A stretch of DNA of 37,931 nt, taken from IMG/VR virus record IMGVR_UViG_3300020183_000215, positions 1 through 37,931 of that record; one strand, 5' to 3'. This DNA is from a virus. The position numbers were made by a program, and so were the translations under genes. Shown piece by piece: positions 15,631 to 23,574 of this stretch (the first letter of the stretch is position 1; every line of letters begins with the position of its first letter). Below the pieces are notes generated by a model that was given only the letters and a program-made list of their open reading frames with translations, did not search any database and was not told where the DNA came from.

Positions 15631-17781
15631 ATGATCATCAAAGAAGTCCAGCACAAGGTTGCCCAATCAGACAATTTCAAGAGCGAAATTGCCTCTATCG
15701 ATTCCGAGGAGATGCGTTACGTTTCCTCGCTGCTTCGCAACAACTACTCGAACCCGATCCTCGCGACGGTTCGCGAACTGATCGCCAATGCTTCCGACGC
15801 GAACGTTGGCGAGCAAAAGATCGAAGTTTACTGCCCTTCGTTTTACGCTCCGACGTTCTCGGTTCGTGACTTTGGTGCAGGCTTGAGCGAAGACGATCTC
15901 TTTGGTCTCTACACGAAGTACGGTCGCAGCACGAAGCGCAGCGACAATCTCGCAATTGGCGGTTTTGGCATCGGTCGCTTCGCGCCGCTCTCTTACGCCG
16001 ATTCTTTCACGGTCACGTCGCGCCACAACGGTACGAAGACTGTTGTCAATGTTTTCGTTGACGAGCACGGCGACACTCGCTTCACGAAGCTCGCCTCTTC
16101 ATTGTCGAACGAAGAGAGCGGTTTGGAAGTTTCTGTTGCGATCAAGGGCGGCGACGAGACTAGCTTCAACGACGCAATCAACGTTTGTGTTGCGTTCTCC
16201 TCGAAGCAATTCAAGATCAGCAACGCGGAGTTGTCTCCGATCAAGTGGTTGATCCGTTCCGAAAACTGGGGTTTTTACGAGCGCAATCCGCATCATACGG
16301 GTTCTTTCGTTGTTATGGGCGGTGTTCCTTATCGCATCGACCCAAACCAGATTTTCCCGCTCGTCTCAACTGAGCGTTCTCCGCTGCTTTTCAAGAAGTT
16401 TAGAGGCAGCGAACTGACCTTTAATCACGCTCTTCGCGACTCTAATTTTATTCTTTTTATGCCGATCGGCTCGGTCGCGATTCACCACTCGCGTGAGCAG
16501 TTAGAGTACAACGTAACCACGAAGCGAGTTATTCTCGCGGCACTCGAACGCGCCTTTGGCGAGATCGGAAGCACGTTTCAAGAGAAGCTTGCCGAAAACA
16601 AGACGTTCGAAACGTTCGTTGCTAAACTCCACGAAGCGCAACAAAATTCTTCCCCGCTTCTCCGTCAAGCGGCACGGGCCTGCGTTTTCAAGTTCATCGA
16701 CGCCAACAATGTTTCTCATGACGTTGAACTCCACGACGTTGGCAGCGTTGAGTGCGCTTACAAGCAGTCGAGCGTTAGCTCGAACATTCGCTCGGTCAAG
16801 CGCACCGACTTCGATCCGTCAACGTTTATCTTGTCTCAAATTACTAGCGTTGCGGTCATCATCGATGACCTACCGAAAAACAAGCGTTTGTCCGCTCGTT
16901 CGCAGCGTCTCGTTCTTAATGACAATTCGCTAAAGAATATCATTGTCGTTTCCGAGGAAACTGCGCGAAAGATGCTTTACGTTCATCTCCTCGCTGACCG
17001 CAAGAGTCGCAATATCTTTTTCGCTTCCGAGATCGTTCCTTTTGTTGCCGAGAAGAACACTAACAAAGAATCGGCATTTTTTGTTTTCAATGGAAACTCC
17101 TACATGACGGTTGCGAATCGTTGCTCTATTCCAGAAGGCGAAAAGTTTTATTATGTAAAAATGCGCGACCGCAAGAAAATCGTTTCGAAGCTGTTCGCTG
17201 GCTCCGTTGATGACGTTCGCGAATTTTACAGCGTGCTTAATGCGCTTAATCGAAGGTTTTTCAATAACCGCTTCCGAAAGGTTTACGGTTTTCTGGAAAC
17301 CGCAGAAGTGCCAGAAAATGCAGTTCTGATCGATGACGTTTTAATCCAAAAAATTAACGAACTGTACGAAAAGTTTTCCCCGTACATCTCTGCTGGAAAG
17401 TTCTCTATCAGACTACGCAATATTTTCGACTCTGCACACCGCATGAAGGACGTTGCAGAGAATCTTCCCGAGGGTCACAAGATTCGCGAATTTGTCTCTC
17501 TGTTCGAAATCGAAAAGAAACTTGAACAACTGAGCAAAGAAGATCAGAGTCTGCTCGATAGTTTCAAATCTGGCATTCACAATTACAGGCACTTGTTCCC
17601 GAGGTGCGATATGCTGACCGACGAGCAGTCTGCGGCGACACGGCATTGGTATGAGTTCTTCTGCTCGAAGTATCCGATGGCAGTCTATGCCATTGACTCG
17701 TACAATTTGAAGCAGTCAATTTCCGCTAGTTTCATCAAGGAAATAGCCGATTACATCAATTTTGTGGACAAAAACTCTTGA
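15631..17781 (+). CDS. rIIA: rIIA-like GHKL ATPase
   Basis: A 716-residue rIIA-like protein. The GHKL ATPase motifs are clear: N box RELIANASDA (residues 48-57), G1 RDFGAGLSEDDL (79-90) and G2 GGFGIGRFAPL (110-120). The rest matches no catalytic motif I know. T4 rIIA and rIIB block exclusion by the lambda Rex system and associate with membranes and DNA; the molecular function is still unclear. Here it stands directly before rIIB, as in T4, with its own promoter. The ATG at 15631 is taken because the -10 box ends at 15609; a TTG at 15610 would be too close. Confidence 0.87.
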   Translation: MIIKEVQHKVAQSDNFKSEIASIDSEEMRYVSSLLRNNYSNPILATVRELIANASDANVGEQKIEVYCPSFYAPTFSVRDFGAGLSEDDLFGLYTKYGRSTKRSDNLAIGGFGIGRFAPLSYADSFTVTSRHNGTKTVVNVFVDEHGDTRFTKLASSLSNEESGLEVSVAIKGGDETSFNDAINVCVAFSSKQFKISNAELSPIKWLIRSENWGFYERNPHHTGSFVVMGGVPYRIDPNQIFPLVSTERSPLLFKKFRGSELTFNHALRDSNFILFMPIGSVAIHHSREQLEYNVTTKRVILAALERAFGEIGSTFQEKLAENKTFETFVAKLHEAQQNSSPLLRQAARACVFKFIDANNVSHDVELHDVGSVECAYKQSSVSSNIRSVKRTDFDPSTFILSQITSVAVIIDDLPKNKRLSARSQRLVLNDNSLKNIIVVSEETARKMLYVHLLADRKSRNIFFASEIVPFVAEKNTNKESAFFVFNGNSYMTVANRCSIPEGEKFYYVKMRDRKKIVSKLFAGSVDDVREFYSVLNALNRRFFNNRFRKVYGFLETAEVPENAVLIDDVLIQKINELYEKFSPYISAGKFSIRLRNIFDSAHRMKDVAENLPEGHKIREFVSLFEIEKKLEQLSKEDQSLLDSFKSGIHNYRHLFPRCDMLTDEQSAATRHWYEFFCSKYPMAVYAIDSYNLKQSISASFIKEIADYINFVDKNS

Positions 17782-17815
17782 CAAACAACCAACCATAACC
17801 CAACATAGTAAGACC
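17778..17815 (+). promoter_or_regulatory. rIIB promoter, leaderless type
   Basis: TTGACA (17778-17783) overlaps the rIIA stop; CATAGT (17804-17809) lies 6 bases before the rIIB ATG. The 20-base spacer is long, so the pairing of the two boxes is uncertain. Confidence 0.35.
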
Positions 17816-18892
17816 ATGAATAAGATCCCGTACATTATGCGCGACGAGTCGATCACCGTTTTCTTTGACGGCACGCCGCACACCATCAACAACACGCACG
17901 TTAACTTTCGTGCTTTGCGTCAGGCGATCCTTGATGCCAACTACGATGCGATTCCGTCGCTCTTGTCTATCGAGAAGAAGATCGAGGACATGACTTTCGG
18001 GAACATCAAGATTCGCGACGGCAAGCTCTACTATCACAATACCGAACTTCACGGCGTTGTCGTTCAAAAGCTGCTCAAGTTCCTGAAGGAAGGTTCGAAG
18101 GATGCGATGCCGCTCGTAAACTTCATCGAGCGTATCATGCGCAACCCATCGGCCAACTCCACGAACGAACTCTACACGTTCCTCTCTTACAAGGATTTGC
18201 CGATCACGCCCGAGGGAAAGTTTCTCGCTTACAAGGGTGTTAAAAAGGATTATTATTCTAAGAGCGCGAGCCTTCAGACCACGGTCCTTCAAGGCAAGGT
18301 CAACGAGGCTGGCGAGATTTACAACGGTGTAGGCGAAACGATTGTGGTTGCTCGCAATCAAGTCGATGACAACAAGGAGCATCACTGCTCGTTTGGCTTG
18401 CACGCTGGAAGCTACGACTACGCCAACAATTGGGCCGGGAAGGATGGGCGACTGCTCGTTGTTGAGATCGATCCTGCCGATGCCGTGAGCGTACCGACCG
18501 ACTGCTCGTTCCAGAAGCTTCGCACTTGCGCCTACAAGGTTATCGGCGACATTACCGAGACGCGCCGCGAGATTCCTGACGCAGTATATTCTGGTAGCGA
18601 CGACGCTGACGATTCGAGCGACTGGAGCGACAGTTGCGCCGACTGCGAAGAAGGTAGTTGTGGCTGCGACATCGACTACTCGGATGGTGTTTTCGAAGTC
18701 GAAAACTATGTCCTCAATCAATGGAAGTTTGGCAACGTCGCCCATCTTTCGGACGCTGCGGATCGTCTAGACGACGTTGGTCTCGGTCATTTGAGCCTAG
18801 TCGATATCTTGGAAACTCTCAACATGACGTACATTAAGAGTTCCGAATACGGGTCGGAGATCATTGTTCAGAAGGACAACCACAATGAGTAA
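17816..18892 (+). CDS. rIIB: rIIB-like protein
   Basis: A 358-residue rIIB-like protein. Family marks are DLPITPEGKFLAYKGVKKDY (about residues 127-146), the NGVGETIVVARNQVDD segment and HCSFGLHAGSYDYANNW (about 193-209). The C-terminal part has an acidic Cys-rich patch (DSCADCEEGSCGCDIDY) absent from T4 rIIB as I know it; its six or so Cys/Asp residues could bind a metal. The start at 17816 gives the family N terminus. It overlaps the next gene by 8 bases. Confidence 0.87.
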   Translation: MNKIPYIMRDESITVFFDGTPHTINNTHVNFRALRQAILDANYDAIPSLLSIEKKIEDMTFGNIKIRDGKLYYHNTELHGVVVQKLLKFLKEGSKDAMPLVNFIERIMRNPSANSTNELYTFLSYKDLPITPEGKFLAYKGVKKDYYSKSASLQTTVLQGKVNEAGEIYNGVGETIVVARNQVDDNKEHHCSFGLHAGSYDYANNWAGKDGRLLVVEIDPADAVSVPTDCSFQKLRTCAYKVIGDITETRREIPDAVYSGSDDADDSSDWSDSCADCEEGSCGCDIDYSDGVFEVENYVLNQWKFGNVAHLSDAADRLDDVGLGHLSLVDILETLNMTYIKSSEYGSEIIVQKDNHNE

Positions 18893-19151
18893 AAACCCAC
18901 TCGTAGAAACACTCGAAAATGCCTCCGAGACTGAACTTGACGTAGCCTTTGCGCTGCTCAAGTACAAGGAAATCGGAATCTACCGAAAGATCAAAGGTCT
19001 TTGCCTCGCATTCAATCTCGACTTCGAGACGGTGATCAAAGACTTGCCGAACGAAAATGGTCGTCTTCTTGACCGTGAGACGCGCCACTTCATCCACGAT
19101 TATATGCTCGCCCGAGCAAAGCAGTTCCGCCCAGCAACAAACAACGAATGA
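18885..19151 (+). CDS. Unknown helical protein, 88 residues
   Basis: Begins inside the last codons of rIIB. Fully helical pattern (ETLENASETELDVAFALLKY, KIKGLCLAFNLDFETVIKDL). No family recognised. ATGA overlap with the next gene suggests an rII-linked operon. Confidence 0.7.
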   Translation: MSKNPLVETLENASETELDVAFALLKYKEIGIYRKIKGLCLAFNLDFETVIKDLPNENGRLLDRETRHFIHDYMLARAKQFRPATNNE

Positions 19152-19453
19152 ATAACTCCCTCGATCCTAAGTTCACGACCAATTGCCATTGGTTCGAAGT
19201 TTGGACAACAGAAAATGATGGCAAGCTCTTGAGTTGCGTCAATTTCTACGACATGGCATGGAAGGACGCCGCAACATTGGCAGTTCAATGCTATTCGCAC
19301 GAATCGTCACGAAACTCGGACGCTTACTACGCAATCGTTCACGCGAAGCTCGACAGCAACAGCGGAATGGTGCGCGAAGTGATTGCGCTCCCATACGATG
19401 AGTCTTCGAAGGTGCTAAATAAACTGATTAAATATCGGGAGACACTCCAATGA
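19148..19453 (+). CDS. Unknown protein, 101 residues
   Basis: Alpha/beta protein (CHWFEVWTTENDGKLLSCVN, then helix DAATLAVQCYSHE and strand AYYAIVHAKLD). Coupled by 4-base overlaps to both neighbours. No family recognised. Confidence 0.7.
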   Translation: MNNSLDPKFTTNCHWFEVWTTENDGKLLSCVNFYDMAWKDAATLAVQCYSHESSRNSDAYYAIVHAKLDSNSGMVREVIALPYDESSKVLNKLIKYRETLQ

Positions 19454-19791
19454 TGGACCGCACCGCGCTGTTCGCTCATCACCGCGCCTTGACCGAGGCT
19501 GCGTTCAAGATCATGCAGGCGAAGAACAATGACTATGCTGGCAGCAAGGGAGACAATCCTTTCGCCAATTTCCAACGCTGCGAGGCAATGGGAATCTGCT
19601 CGGCAGAACAAGGTTTTCTCGTTCGCATCGTAGACAAGGTTTCGCGCCTTTCTACGTTCGCTCAGGACGGCAAGCTTGCCGTAACGAACGAAAGTTACGA
19701 GGACGCTATCTTGGACATTATTAACTATTGCGTTTTAATGTCGGCGTATGTTGCAGGGAAGAATGAACCTCCCTCAACAACGAACGATTAA
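19450..19791 (+). CDS. Nmad1/DUF1599-type protein (MazG-like fold)
   Basis: A 113-residue protein with the DUF1599 pattern: KNNDYAGSKGDNPFANFQRC, then GFLVRIVDKVSRLSTF and SYEDAILDIINYCVLMSAY. This domain, called nucleotide modification associated domain 1, is all-alpha and related to MazG-type pyrophosphatases; in phages it often goes with modified-base synthesis. It probably hydrolyses or handles a nucleoside triphosphate. Together with the Mom and glycosyltransferase-like genes it supports the view that this phage modifies its DNA. Confidence 0.8.
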   Translation: MMDRTALFAHHRALTEAAFKIMQAKNNDYAGSKGDNPFANFQRCEAMGICSAEQGFLVRIVDKVSRLSTFAQDGKLAVTNESYEDAILDIINYCVLMSAYVAGKNEPPSTTND

Positions 19792-20051
19792 AAGATCGCG
19801 ATTCCAGTGATTCTGTACCCAGCATCGAAAGGCTGGATAAATAAGCCAGTTGGCATATTCAACCTTTCGATTTTTCTGTTATATTCTCTGATAAGGTGGT
19901 CGGAAAAGTCGCCGAAAACAGCGTTGCCGGAAGCCGCAAAGCCCGTAGCCGAGTACAGGCCCGTGATCTGCCCTCGGTAAGCGACCCAATCGCCAGAAAC
20001 TAAACTATAATTGCTATGGATATCTCCTTGTAACAATCGCGGATTACTCAT
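19788..20051 (-). CDS. Isolated minus-strand protein, 87 residues
   Basis: The only plausible gene in this stretch runs against its neighbours; its stop overlaps the end of the Nmad1 gene by 4 bases. The product (SLVSGDWVAYRGQITGLYSA, then FGDFSDHLIREYNRKIERLN) looks like real soluble protein and its codons match the phage. There is no competing plus-strand frame. An AT-rich region with several TATA-like boxes lies upstream at 20052-20080. Function unknown; the minus direction is that of the tail genes, so it may be expressed late. Confidence 0.55.
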   Translation of the reverse strand: MSNPRLLQGDIHSNYSLVSGDWVAYRGQITGLYSATGFAASGNAVFGDFSDHLIREYNRKIERLNMPTGLFIQPFDAGYRITGIAIF

Positions 20052-20075
20052 ATTTTATTAATTACACTTTATTTT

Positions 20076-20192
20076 ATGTTATTTTCCCTGCTGTTGTTTA
20101 TCGCAGCGTGCATTCACCTCTTTACCAAGGAAAACTATTTTACTAAGAACGCGAGTCTCGACAAAAATGACCGACGCAACAAAGACGATTAA
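20076..20192 (+). CDS. Small membrane protein, 38 residues
   Basis: Starts MLFSLLLFIAACIHLFTKEN: a single N-terminal membrane segment (residues 2-17) followed by a charged tail. It overlaps the start of the next gene by 26 bases. Short, so possibly chance, but the hydrophobic then charged layout is typical of small phage membrane proteins. Confidence 0.4.
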   Translation: MLFSLLLFIAACIHLFTKENYFTKNASLDKNDRRNKDD

Positions 20193-20472
20193 CTATAAAA
20201 AACTCCCATTGGAGATTAAAAATCACGGTTACAAAATGAAGCAAGTGAAGCGAACCGAAAACACCGCAATGTACTCGAAAGCGGGCGGATACGAAGTTCT
20301 AGTCGTGCAGCGTCACGACGGGTACGAAATCAAAGGCAACTGGATCGAGCCTGCCGAATATCTGCCGAAAGATGAAGACTTTGGGACGAAAGGCTGGTAT
20401 TTTAATGGCCCCGATGGCCTGCAAAAAGCAGAAAAAAAGTTCGAAGAAATCGAACAAAAAACTGGCGAGTAA
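20167..20472 (+). CDS. Unknown protein, 101 residues
   Basis: Beta-rich centre (NTAMYSKAGGYEVLVVQRHD, then YEIKGNWIEPAEYLPKDEDF) and a charged C-terminal helix. Resembles small conserved phage proteins but I cannot name a family. Confidence 0.75.
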   Translation: MTDATKTINYKKLPLEIKNHGYKMKQVKRTENTAMYSKAGGYEVLVVQRHDGYEIKGNWIEPAEYLPKDEDFGTKGWYFNGPDGLQKAEKKFEEIEQKTGE

Positions 20473-20527
20473 CTAGTTTTTTAATCATAGTTCAAACGTA
20501 GCTCCAACTAAACACTAAAATCTAATC

Positions 20528-20845
20528 ATGTCCATCAACGAATTGATCGAAGAGAGTTATCCGCAGCAGAAGGTTATCCATTTGTATGTTCGCGACCGCC
20601 AAAACCGCCGAATTGGGGTATTGGCAGCGGTAACGAATCCCGAAAAACCCGAGACGGTTTTCATCGGATGGTCGCGCTGCAATCGAAGTATGGGCGACCG
20701 ATTCGATCCGGTGCGCGGCACAAAGATTGCACTCGACCGCTCTTATCGGCACAAGGGAGCGGGCATTCCGTTCACAATGCTCGAACAGTATAACGAGTTT
20801 CGCGCTCGATGCGAAAAGTATTTCCGAGGCAAGAATGTCGCCTAA
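20528..20845 (+). CDS. Unknown protein, 105 residues
   Basis: Starts after a 55-base AT-rich gap. Alpha/beta with VIHLYVRDRQNRRIGVLAAV and TVFIGWSRCNRSMGDRFDPV; rich in Arg and Asp. I know no family. The stop overlaps the next start (TAATG). Confidence 0.72.
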   Translation: MSINELIEESYPQQKVIHLYVRDRQNRRIGVLAAVTNPEKPETVFIGWSRCNRSMGDRFDPVRGTKIALDRSYRHKGAGIPFTMLEQYNEFRARCEKYFRGKNVA

Positions 20846-21003
20846 TGAGAAACCTCTGGAGACTCTGGGCCAAATCAATCGGAGAAAAAGCGAGCAACGA
20901 GAACCGCGAAGCTGATAAAATCGCCGCTATTCGAACTCTCATTGTTTTAATCTACATCGTAACAAACGTTTTCATCTGCGCCAACGTAATCCGTCACTGG
21001 TAA
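20845..21003 (+). CDS. Small membrane protein, 52 residues
   Basis: Basic, amphipathic N terminus (MRNLWRLWAKSIGEKA) and one membrane segment near the C terminus (IRTLIVLIYIVTNVFICANV). TAATG overlap with the previous gene fixes the start at 20845. Role unknown. Confidence 0.65.
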   Translation: MRNLWRLWAKSIGEKASNENREADKIAAIRTLIVLIYIVTNVFICANVIRHW

Positions 21004-21020
21004 CAATTATAAAAAATAAA

Positions 21021-21203
21021 ATGTCTTCTAGCCTCGAAGGGTCCGCAATAAACACTTTCAATTTTCTTTACGAGAAGTATCGAGACGAGTTTGAAAGGGC
21101 AAGAAACTACGACGAAAAGAACGACAAATCTTACCAAAAGGAACTGCGTAAGCTGAAGCGCGAAGCTGCCAAACAAAAAGAAACCAACTCCACGGAACTC
21201 TAA
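21021..21203 (+). CDS. Small coiled-coil protein, 60 residues
   Basis: Highly charged helix throughout the second half (KNDKSYQKELRKLKREAAKQ). Ends 8 bases before the tRNA-Arg gene. No family recognised. Confidence 0.6.
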   Translation: MSSSLEGSAINTFNFLYEKYRDEFERARNYDEKNDKSYQKELRKLKREAAKQKETNSTEL

Positions 21204-21211
21204 AGGTTTTA

Positions 21212-21287
21212 GGGTCTATGGTGAAATTGCATATCACATCGCTCTTCTAAAGCGAAATTTCGGGATGGTATCCCGATAGACCCACCA
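21212..21287 (+). tRNA. tRNA-Arg(UCU)
   Basis: Acceptor stem GGGTCTA/TAGACCC, discriminator A, encoded CCA. Anticodon arm TCGCT-CTTCTAA-AGCGA gives anticodon TCT. The D arm GTGA/TCAC has no GG in its loop (AATTGCATA), and the T loop is ATGGTAT instead of the usual TTCRANN, on stem TCGGG/CCCGA. All stems are perfect, so the gene looks maintained, but the usual elbow contacts are missing. It would read AGA codons, which are common in the mom element and present in phage genes. Confidence 0.85.
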
Positions 21288-21321
21288 ATTTTATCAATTA
21301 GATAGATTTAAAAACATTTTT

Positions 21322-21522
21322 ATGAAAAAGATCAAAATCTCTCTTGACGAGCAGCGCGAAATCGAGCAAATCAGAATTGCAATCAACGAAGCGAGAAGCC
21401 GCGAAGATGCCGAGATCGAAAAGCTCGCCAAAAAAATGAACTTATCTAGCGAAGAATGGCTCGTTCTTTGGGATTATATCCAAAACGACTCGGATTGGAT
21501 GGTTGAAATCGAAAAACGATGA
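21322..21522 (+). CDS. Small helical protein, 66 residues
   Basis: Two charged helices (SLDEQREIEQIRIAINEARS, EIEKLAKKMNLSSEEWLVLW). The second part resembles a short helix-turn-helix but no family is evident. Ends in an ATGA overlap with the next gene. Confidence 0.65.
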   Translation: MKKIKISLDEQREIEQIRIAINEARSREDAEIEKLAKKMNLSSEEWLVLWDYIQNDSDWMVEIEKR

Positions 21523-21683
21523 GACGCACAATCAAAGGCGTCAAATGCACAGAGTACTATTACCCGGTCGACGGGAAGATCGCTCTTCCATTGGAACTTA
21601 AGAAGGAGTTGGGAACAATTCGCGTAAAGTGTAGCGAGCAATCTGCGACGAGAATTACGTCCCAGCGAACGCGCCGCAATTAA
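21519..21683 (+). CDS. Small basic protein, 54 residues
   Basis: Starts MRRTIKGVKCTEYYYPVDGK, followed by IALPLELKKELGTIRV and a basic end (RITSQRTRRN). Coupled to the previous gene. The central segment resembles short SpoVT/AbrB-like strands, which is only a weak hint. Confidence 0.5.
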   Translation: MRRTIKGVKCTEYYYPVDGKIALPLELKKELGTIRVKCSEQSATRITSQRTRRN

Positions 21684-21728
21684 TCGAATTAAATTAGAAA
21701 ACCGCTCCGCGAACGTTAACATTCGTGG

Positions 21729-22070
21729 ATGAAGGTTTGCCGTCGCTGCGGCGAAAAAAAAGAAATCGAAGAGTTCCCGCCGTTCTCTGGCCCAACAAAC
21801 GGGCGAAAAAACACTTGCTCAACGTGTTGCAAAAGTCTTTCGGTTCTGAGAAGAAAGCTAAAAGAAACGAATCCTCCGCCAATCGCGGGAAACTGTCCGA
21901 TCTGCGACAATTACACAACCGAATGGATTTTGGATCATTGCCACTTCACGGAAAAGTTTCGCGGCTACATTTGCAATAACTGCAACCTTGCACTCGGACG
22001 ATTTAATGACGACGAAAAATTATTGAGAAAAGCTATTGACTATTTGAGCGGGAAAGATAACGTAGAGTAA
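21729..22070 (+). CDS. Recombination endonuclease VII-like (Holliday junction resolvase)
   Basis: A 113-residue endonuclease VII family protein. A CRRC...CSTCC zinc site (residues 4-34) precedes the catalytic segment WILDHCHFTEKFRGYICNNC and then NLALGRFNDD. T4 gp49 of this family resolves branched DNA before packaging. The protein is shorter than T4 gp49 (157 residues) and lacks its C-terminal half, as do many small phage members. It ends 3 bases before tRNA-Leu. Confidence 0.88.
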   Translation: MKVCRRCGEKKEIEEFPPFSGPTNGRKNTCSTCCKSLSVLRRKLKETNPPPIAGNCPICDNYTTEWILDHCHFTEKFRGYICNNCNLALGRFNDDEKLLRKAIDYLSGKDNVE

Positions 22071-22073
22071 TCT

Positions 22074-22161
22074 GGTCGCGTGCATGGAACGGCAGACAGG
22101 GAGCATTCAAAATGCTCTGCTCTTCGCGAGCGTGAGGGTTCGACTCCCTCCGCGACCACCA
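22074..22161 (+). tRNA. tRNA-Leu(CAA)
   Basis: An 88-base class II tRNA. Acceptor stem GGTCGCG/CGCGACC, discriminator A, encoded CCA. Anticodon arm GAGCA-TTCAAAA-TGCTC gives anticodon CAA for TTG codons. Long variable arm GCTC/GAGC, canonical T arm GAGGG-TTCGACT-CCCTC. Only 4 bases separate the CCA end from the next ATG, so processing of the tRNA may create that mRNA 5' end. Confidence 0.93.
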
Positions 22162-22165
22162 TTTT

Positions 22166-22579
22166 ATGAATTTCACTCCAGACAACATTGTAGAATTAAA
22201 GAAAAACCAAGTCTTTGTCTTCGGTTCGAACGAGGCGGGAATACATGGGGCAGGAGCCGCGAAACTCGCCGAAAAAAAGTTTGGCGCAATCATGGGCGTC
22301 GGCTACGGACTACAAGGAAAGTCTTTCGCCGTTCCGACGAAAGACAAGTTGATTCGCACGCTTTCTCTTGGCGCAATCGAATTCTACATCAACATTTTTC
22401 TTCTCGACGCTACGCTTTTCCCCGACAAAGAATTTTTAGTGACTAAGATCGGTTGCGGTCTAGCCGGATATTCTGAAGCGGAAATCGCGAACTTATTCAA
22501 AGGCAAAACGATCCCAAAGAACATAACGTTACCCGAATCATTTTATCGTATTATTTATGAAAACAACGCTAGAATTTAA
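22166..22579 (+). CDS. Macro-domain-like phage protein
   Basis: A 137-residue protein with the pattern of small phage macro-like proteins: QVFVFGSNEAGIHGAGAAKL (residues 14-33), MGVGYGLQGKSFAVPTKD, and a conserved core FLVTKIGCGLAGYSE. Such proteins are proposed to bind ADP-ribose-like ligands. The role in infection is unknown. It starts 4 bases after tRNA-Leu, so its transcript may be trimmed to a near-leaderless form. Confidence 0.72.
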   Translation: MNFTPDNIVELKKNQVFVFGSNEAGIHGAGAAKLAEKKFGAIMGVGYGLQGKSFAVPTKDKLIRTLSLGAIEFYINIFLLDATLFPDKEFLVTKIGCGLAGYSEAEIANLFKGKTIPKNITLPESFYRIIYENNARI

Positions 22580-22778
22580 TCTGCCCGAAGAACAGACCGA
22601 AATGTTGCACGCAGTTCATGCCTCAGATGCATGGTGCGCTTTGAGCGAAATCGACCAAAATTTACGAAGCTTGGTGAAATACGGAACATACGATGGCTAC
22701 GAGATAACAACAACAGAGCAACTCGCGTCAGAGATTCGCAAAAGAATCGGAGACGTATTAACGAAGATCGACTCATGA
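22557..22778 (+). CDS. Unknown small protein, 73 residues
   Basis: MKTTLEFNLPEEQTEMLHAV followed by WCALSEIDQNLRSLVKYGTY; helical. This is a widespread type of short phage protein of unknown function. It overlaps the macro-like gene by 23 bases and the next gene by 4. Confidence 0.72.
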   Translation: MKTTLEFNLPEEQTEMLHAVHASDAWCALSEIDQNLRSLVKYGTYDGYEITTTEQLASEIRKRIGDVLTKIDS

Positions 22779-23104
22779 AAATCACGAAGAAAACCCGTGA
22801 TCTTCTCGCGAAGATCGGAGAGAGTCCATCGGACCTTGTATTTTGGACGTTTCGCTACTTTCTTGGGCGCAGAACGATTCATACCGTTGTTTTCGCGCAA
22901 AACTTGGCCGAATCTTGGGCGAGTTTAGACGAGCGAGTGCAGCATTTGATTTGCCGCGAGCTTGAATCGGCTTTCGAGGCCGACGAACGAGCGCGAACGA
23001 ACAAGTATAATAACGGTTTGATCTTTCCTCTTGGCGACGATTCGGATCGGCAAGCTTGGGCGAAAGTTCGCGCCGCATACAAACATTCGAATGAAAAAAA
23101 TTAG
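22775..23104 (+). CDS. Unknown helical protein, 109 residues
   Basis: Helical throughout (ESWASLDERVQHLICRELES) with a charged C terminus. ATGA overlap with the previous gene fixes the start at 22775. No family recognised. Confidence 0.68.
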   Translation: MKITKKTRDLLAKIGESPSDLVFWTFRYFLGRRTIHTVVFAQNLAESWASLDERVQHLICRELESAFEADERARTNKYNNGLIFPLGDDSDRQAWAKVRAAYKHSNEKN

Positions 23105-23372
23105 TTTAAATTCGATTTTTCAAAATGTTGAAGCGCAAATCGCAAAATCTTCGATCCAAGAAGTTAGCAGAGCTTTTATGCCTTTCCGAACGAATCGGTT
23201 TAGGGAAAGCTTTCTCGGCTATTGCGACCAAAACTGGACGCATTTCGCTTCAATCGTGAACAAAAAACGAATCACGATACACGTTTCGGGCGCAATTAGA
23301 GATTCTTTTTATCAAGACGAAAGCAAATTCATCGTCCACCACAATTCTTACTCCAACATTACGTTTGTCTGA
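23091..23372 (+). CDS. Unknown basic protein, 93 residues
   Basis: Starts MKKISLNSIFQNVEAQIAKS inside the previous gene (14-base overlap). Contains beta strands (KRITIHVSGAIRDSFYQDES). No family recognised. Confidence 0.6.
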   Translation: MKKISLNSIFQNVEAQIAKSSIQEVSRAFMPFRTNRFRESFLGYCDQNWTHFASIVNKKRITIHVSGAIRDSFYQDESKFIVHHNSYSNITFV

Positions 23373-23385
23373 ACTCGCAACTATT

Positions 23386-23574
23386 ATGACCGATTCTAAA
23401 TTGCGTGCCGCAACGATGGAAGATGTTAATGCTGCAACACTTGCCGCATTTCGCTGCCTAGAAGACTTAAAAGTGCTTGACGGGAACGACTCGAAGCACG
23501 ATGTTCTTTTCGAAGAAATAGCCGAAACGATTTCGCGACACTTTAATTACCCAGACTACAGCAATTATAATTAA
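23386..23574 (+). CDS. Unknown acidic protein, 62 residues
   Basis: Starts MTDSKLRAATMEDVNAATLA; helical and acidic, with a tyrosine/asparagine-rich end (YPDYSNYN). The stop overlaps the next ATG by one base (TAATG). Confidence 0.58.
   Translation: MTDSKLRAATMEDVNAATLAAFRCLEDLKVLDGNDSKHDVLFEEIAETISRHFNYPDYSNYN

Noticed and set aside
17756-18745. Minus-strand frame of 329 residues opposite rIIB
   Set aside because: rIIB on the plus strand has clear family motifs; the opposite frame is open because of codon bias.
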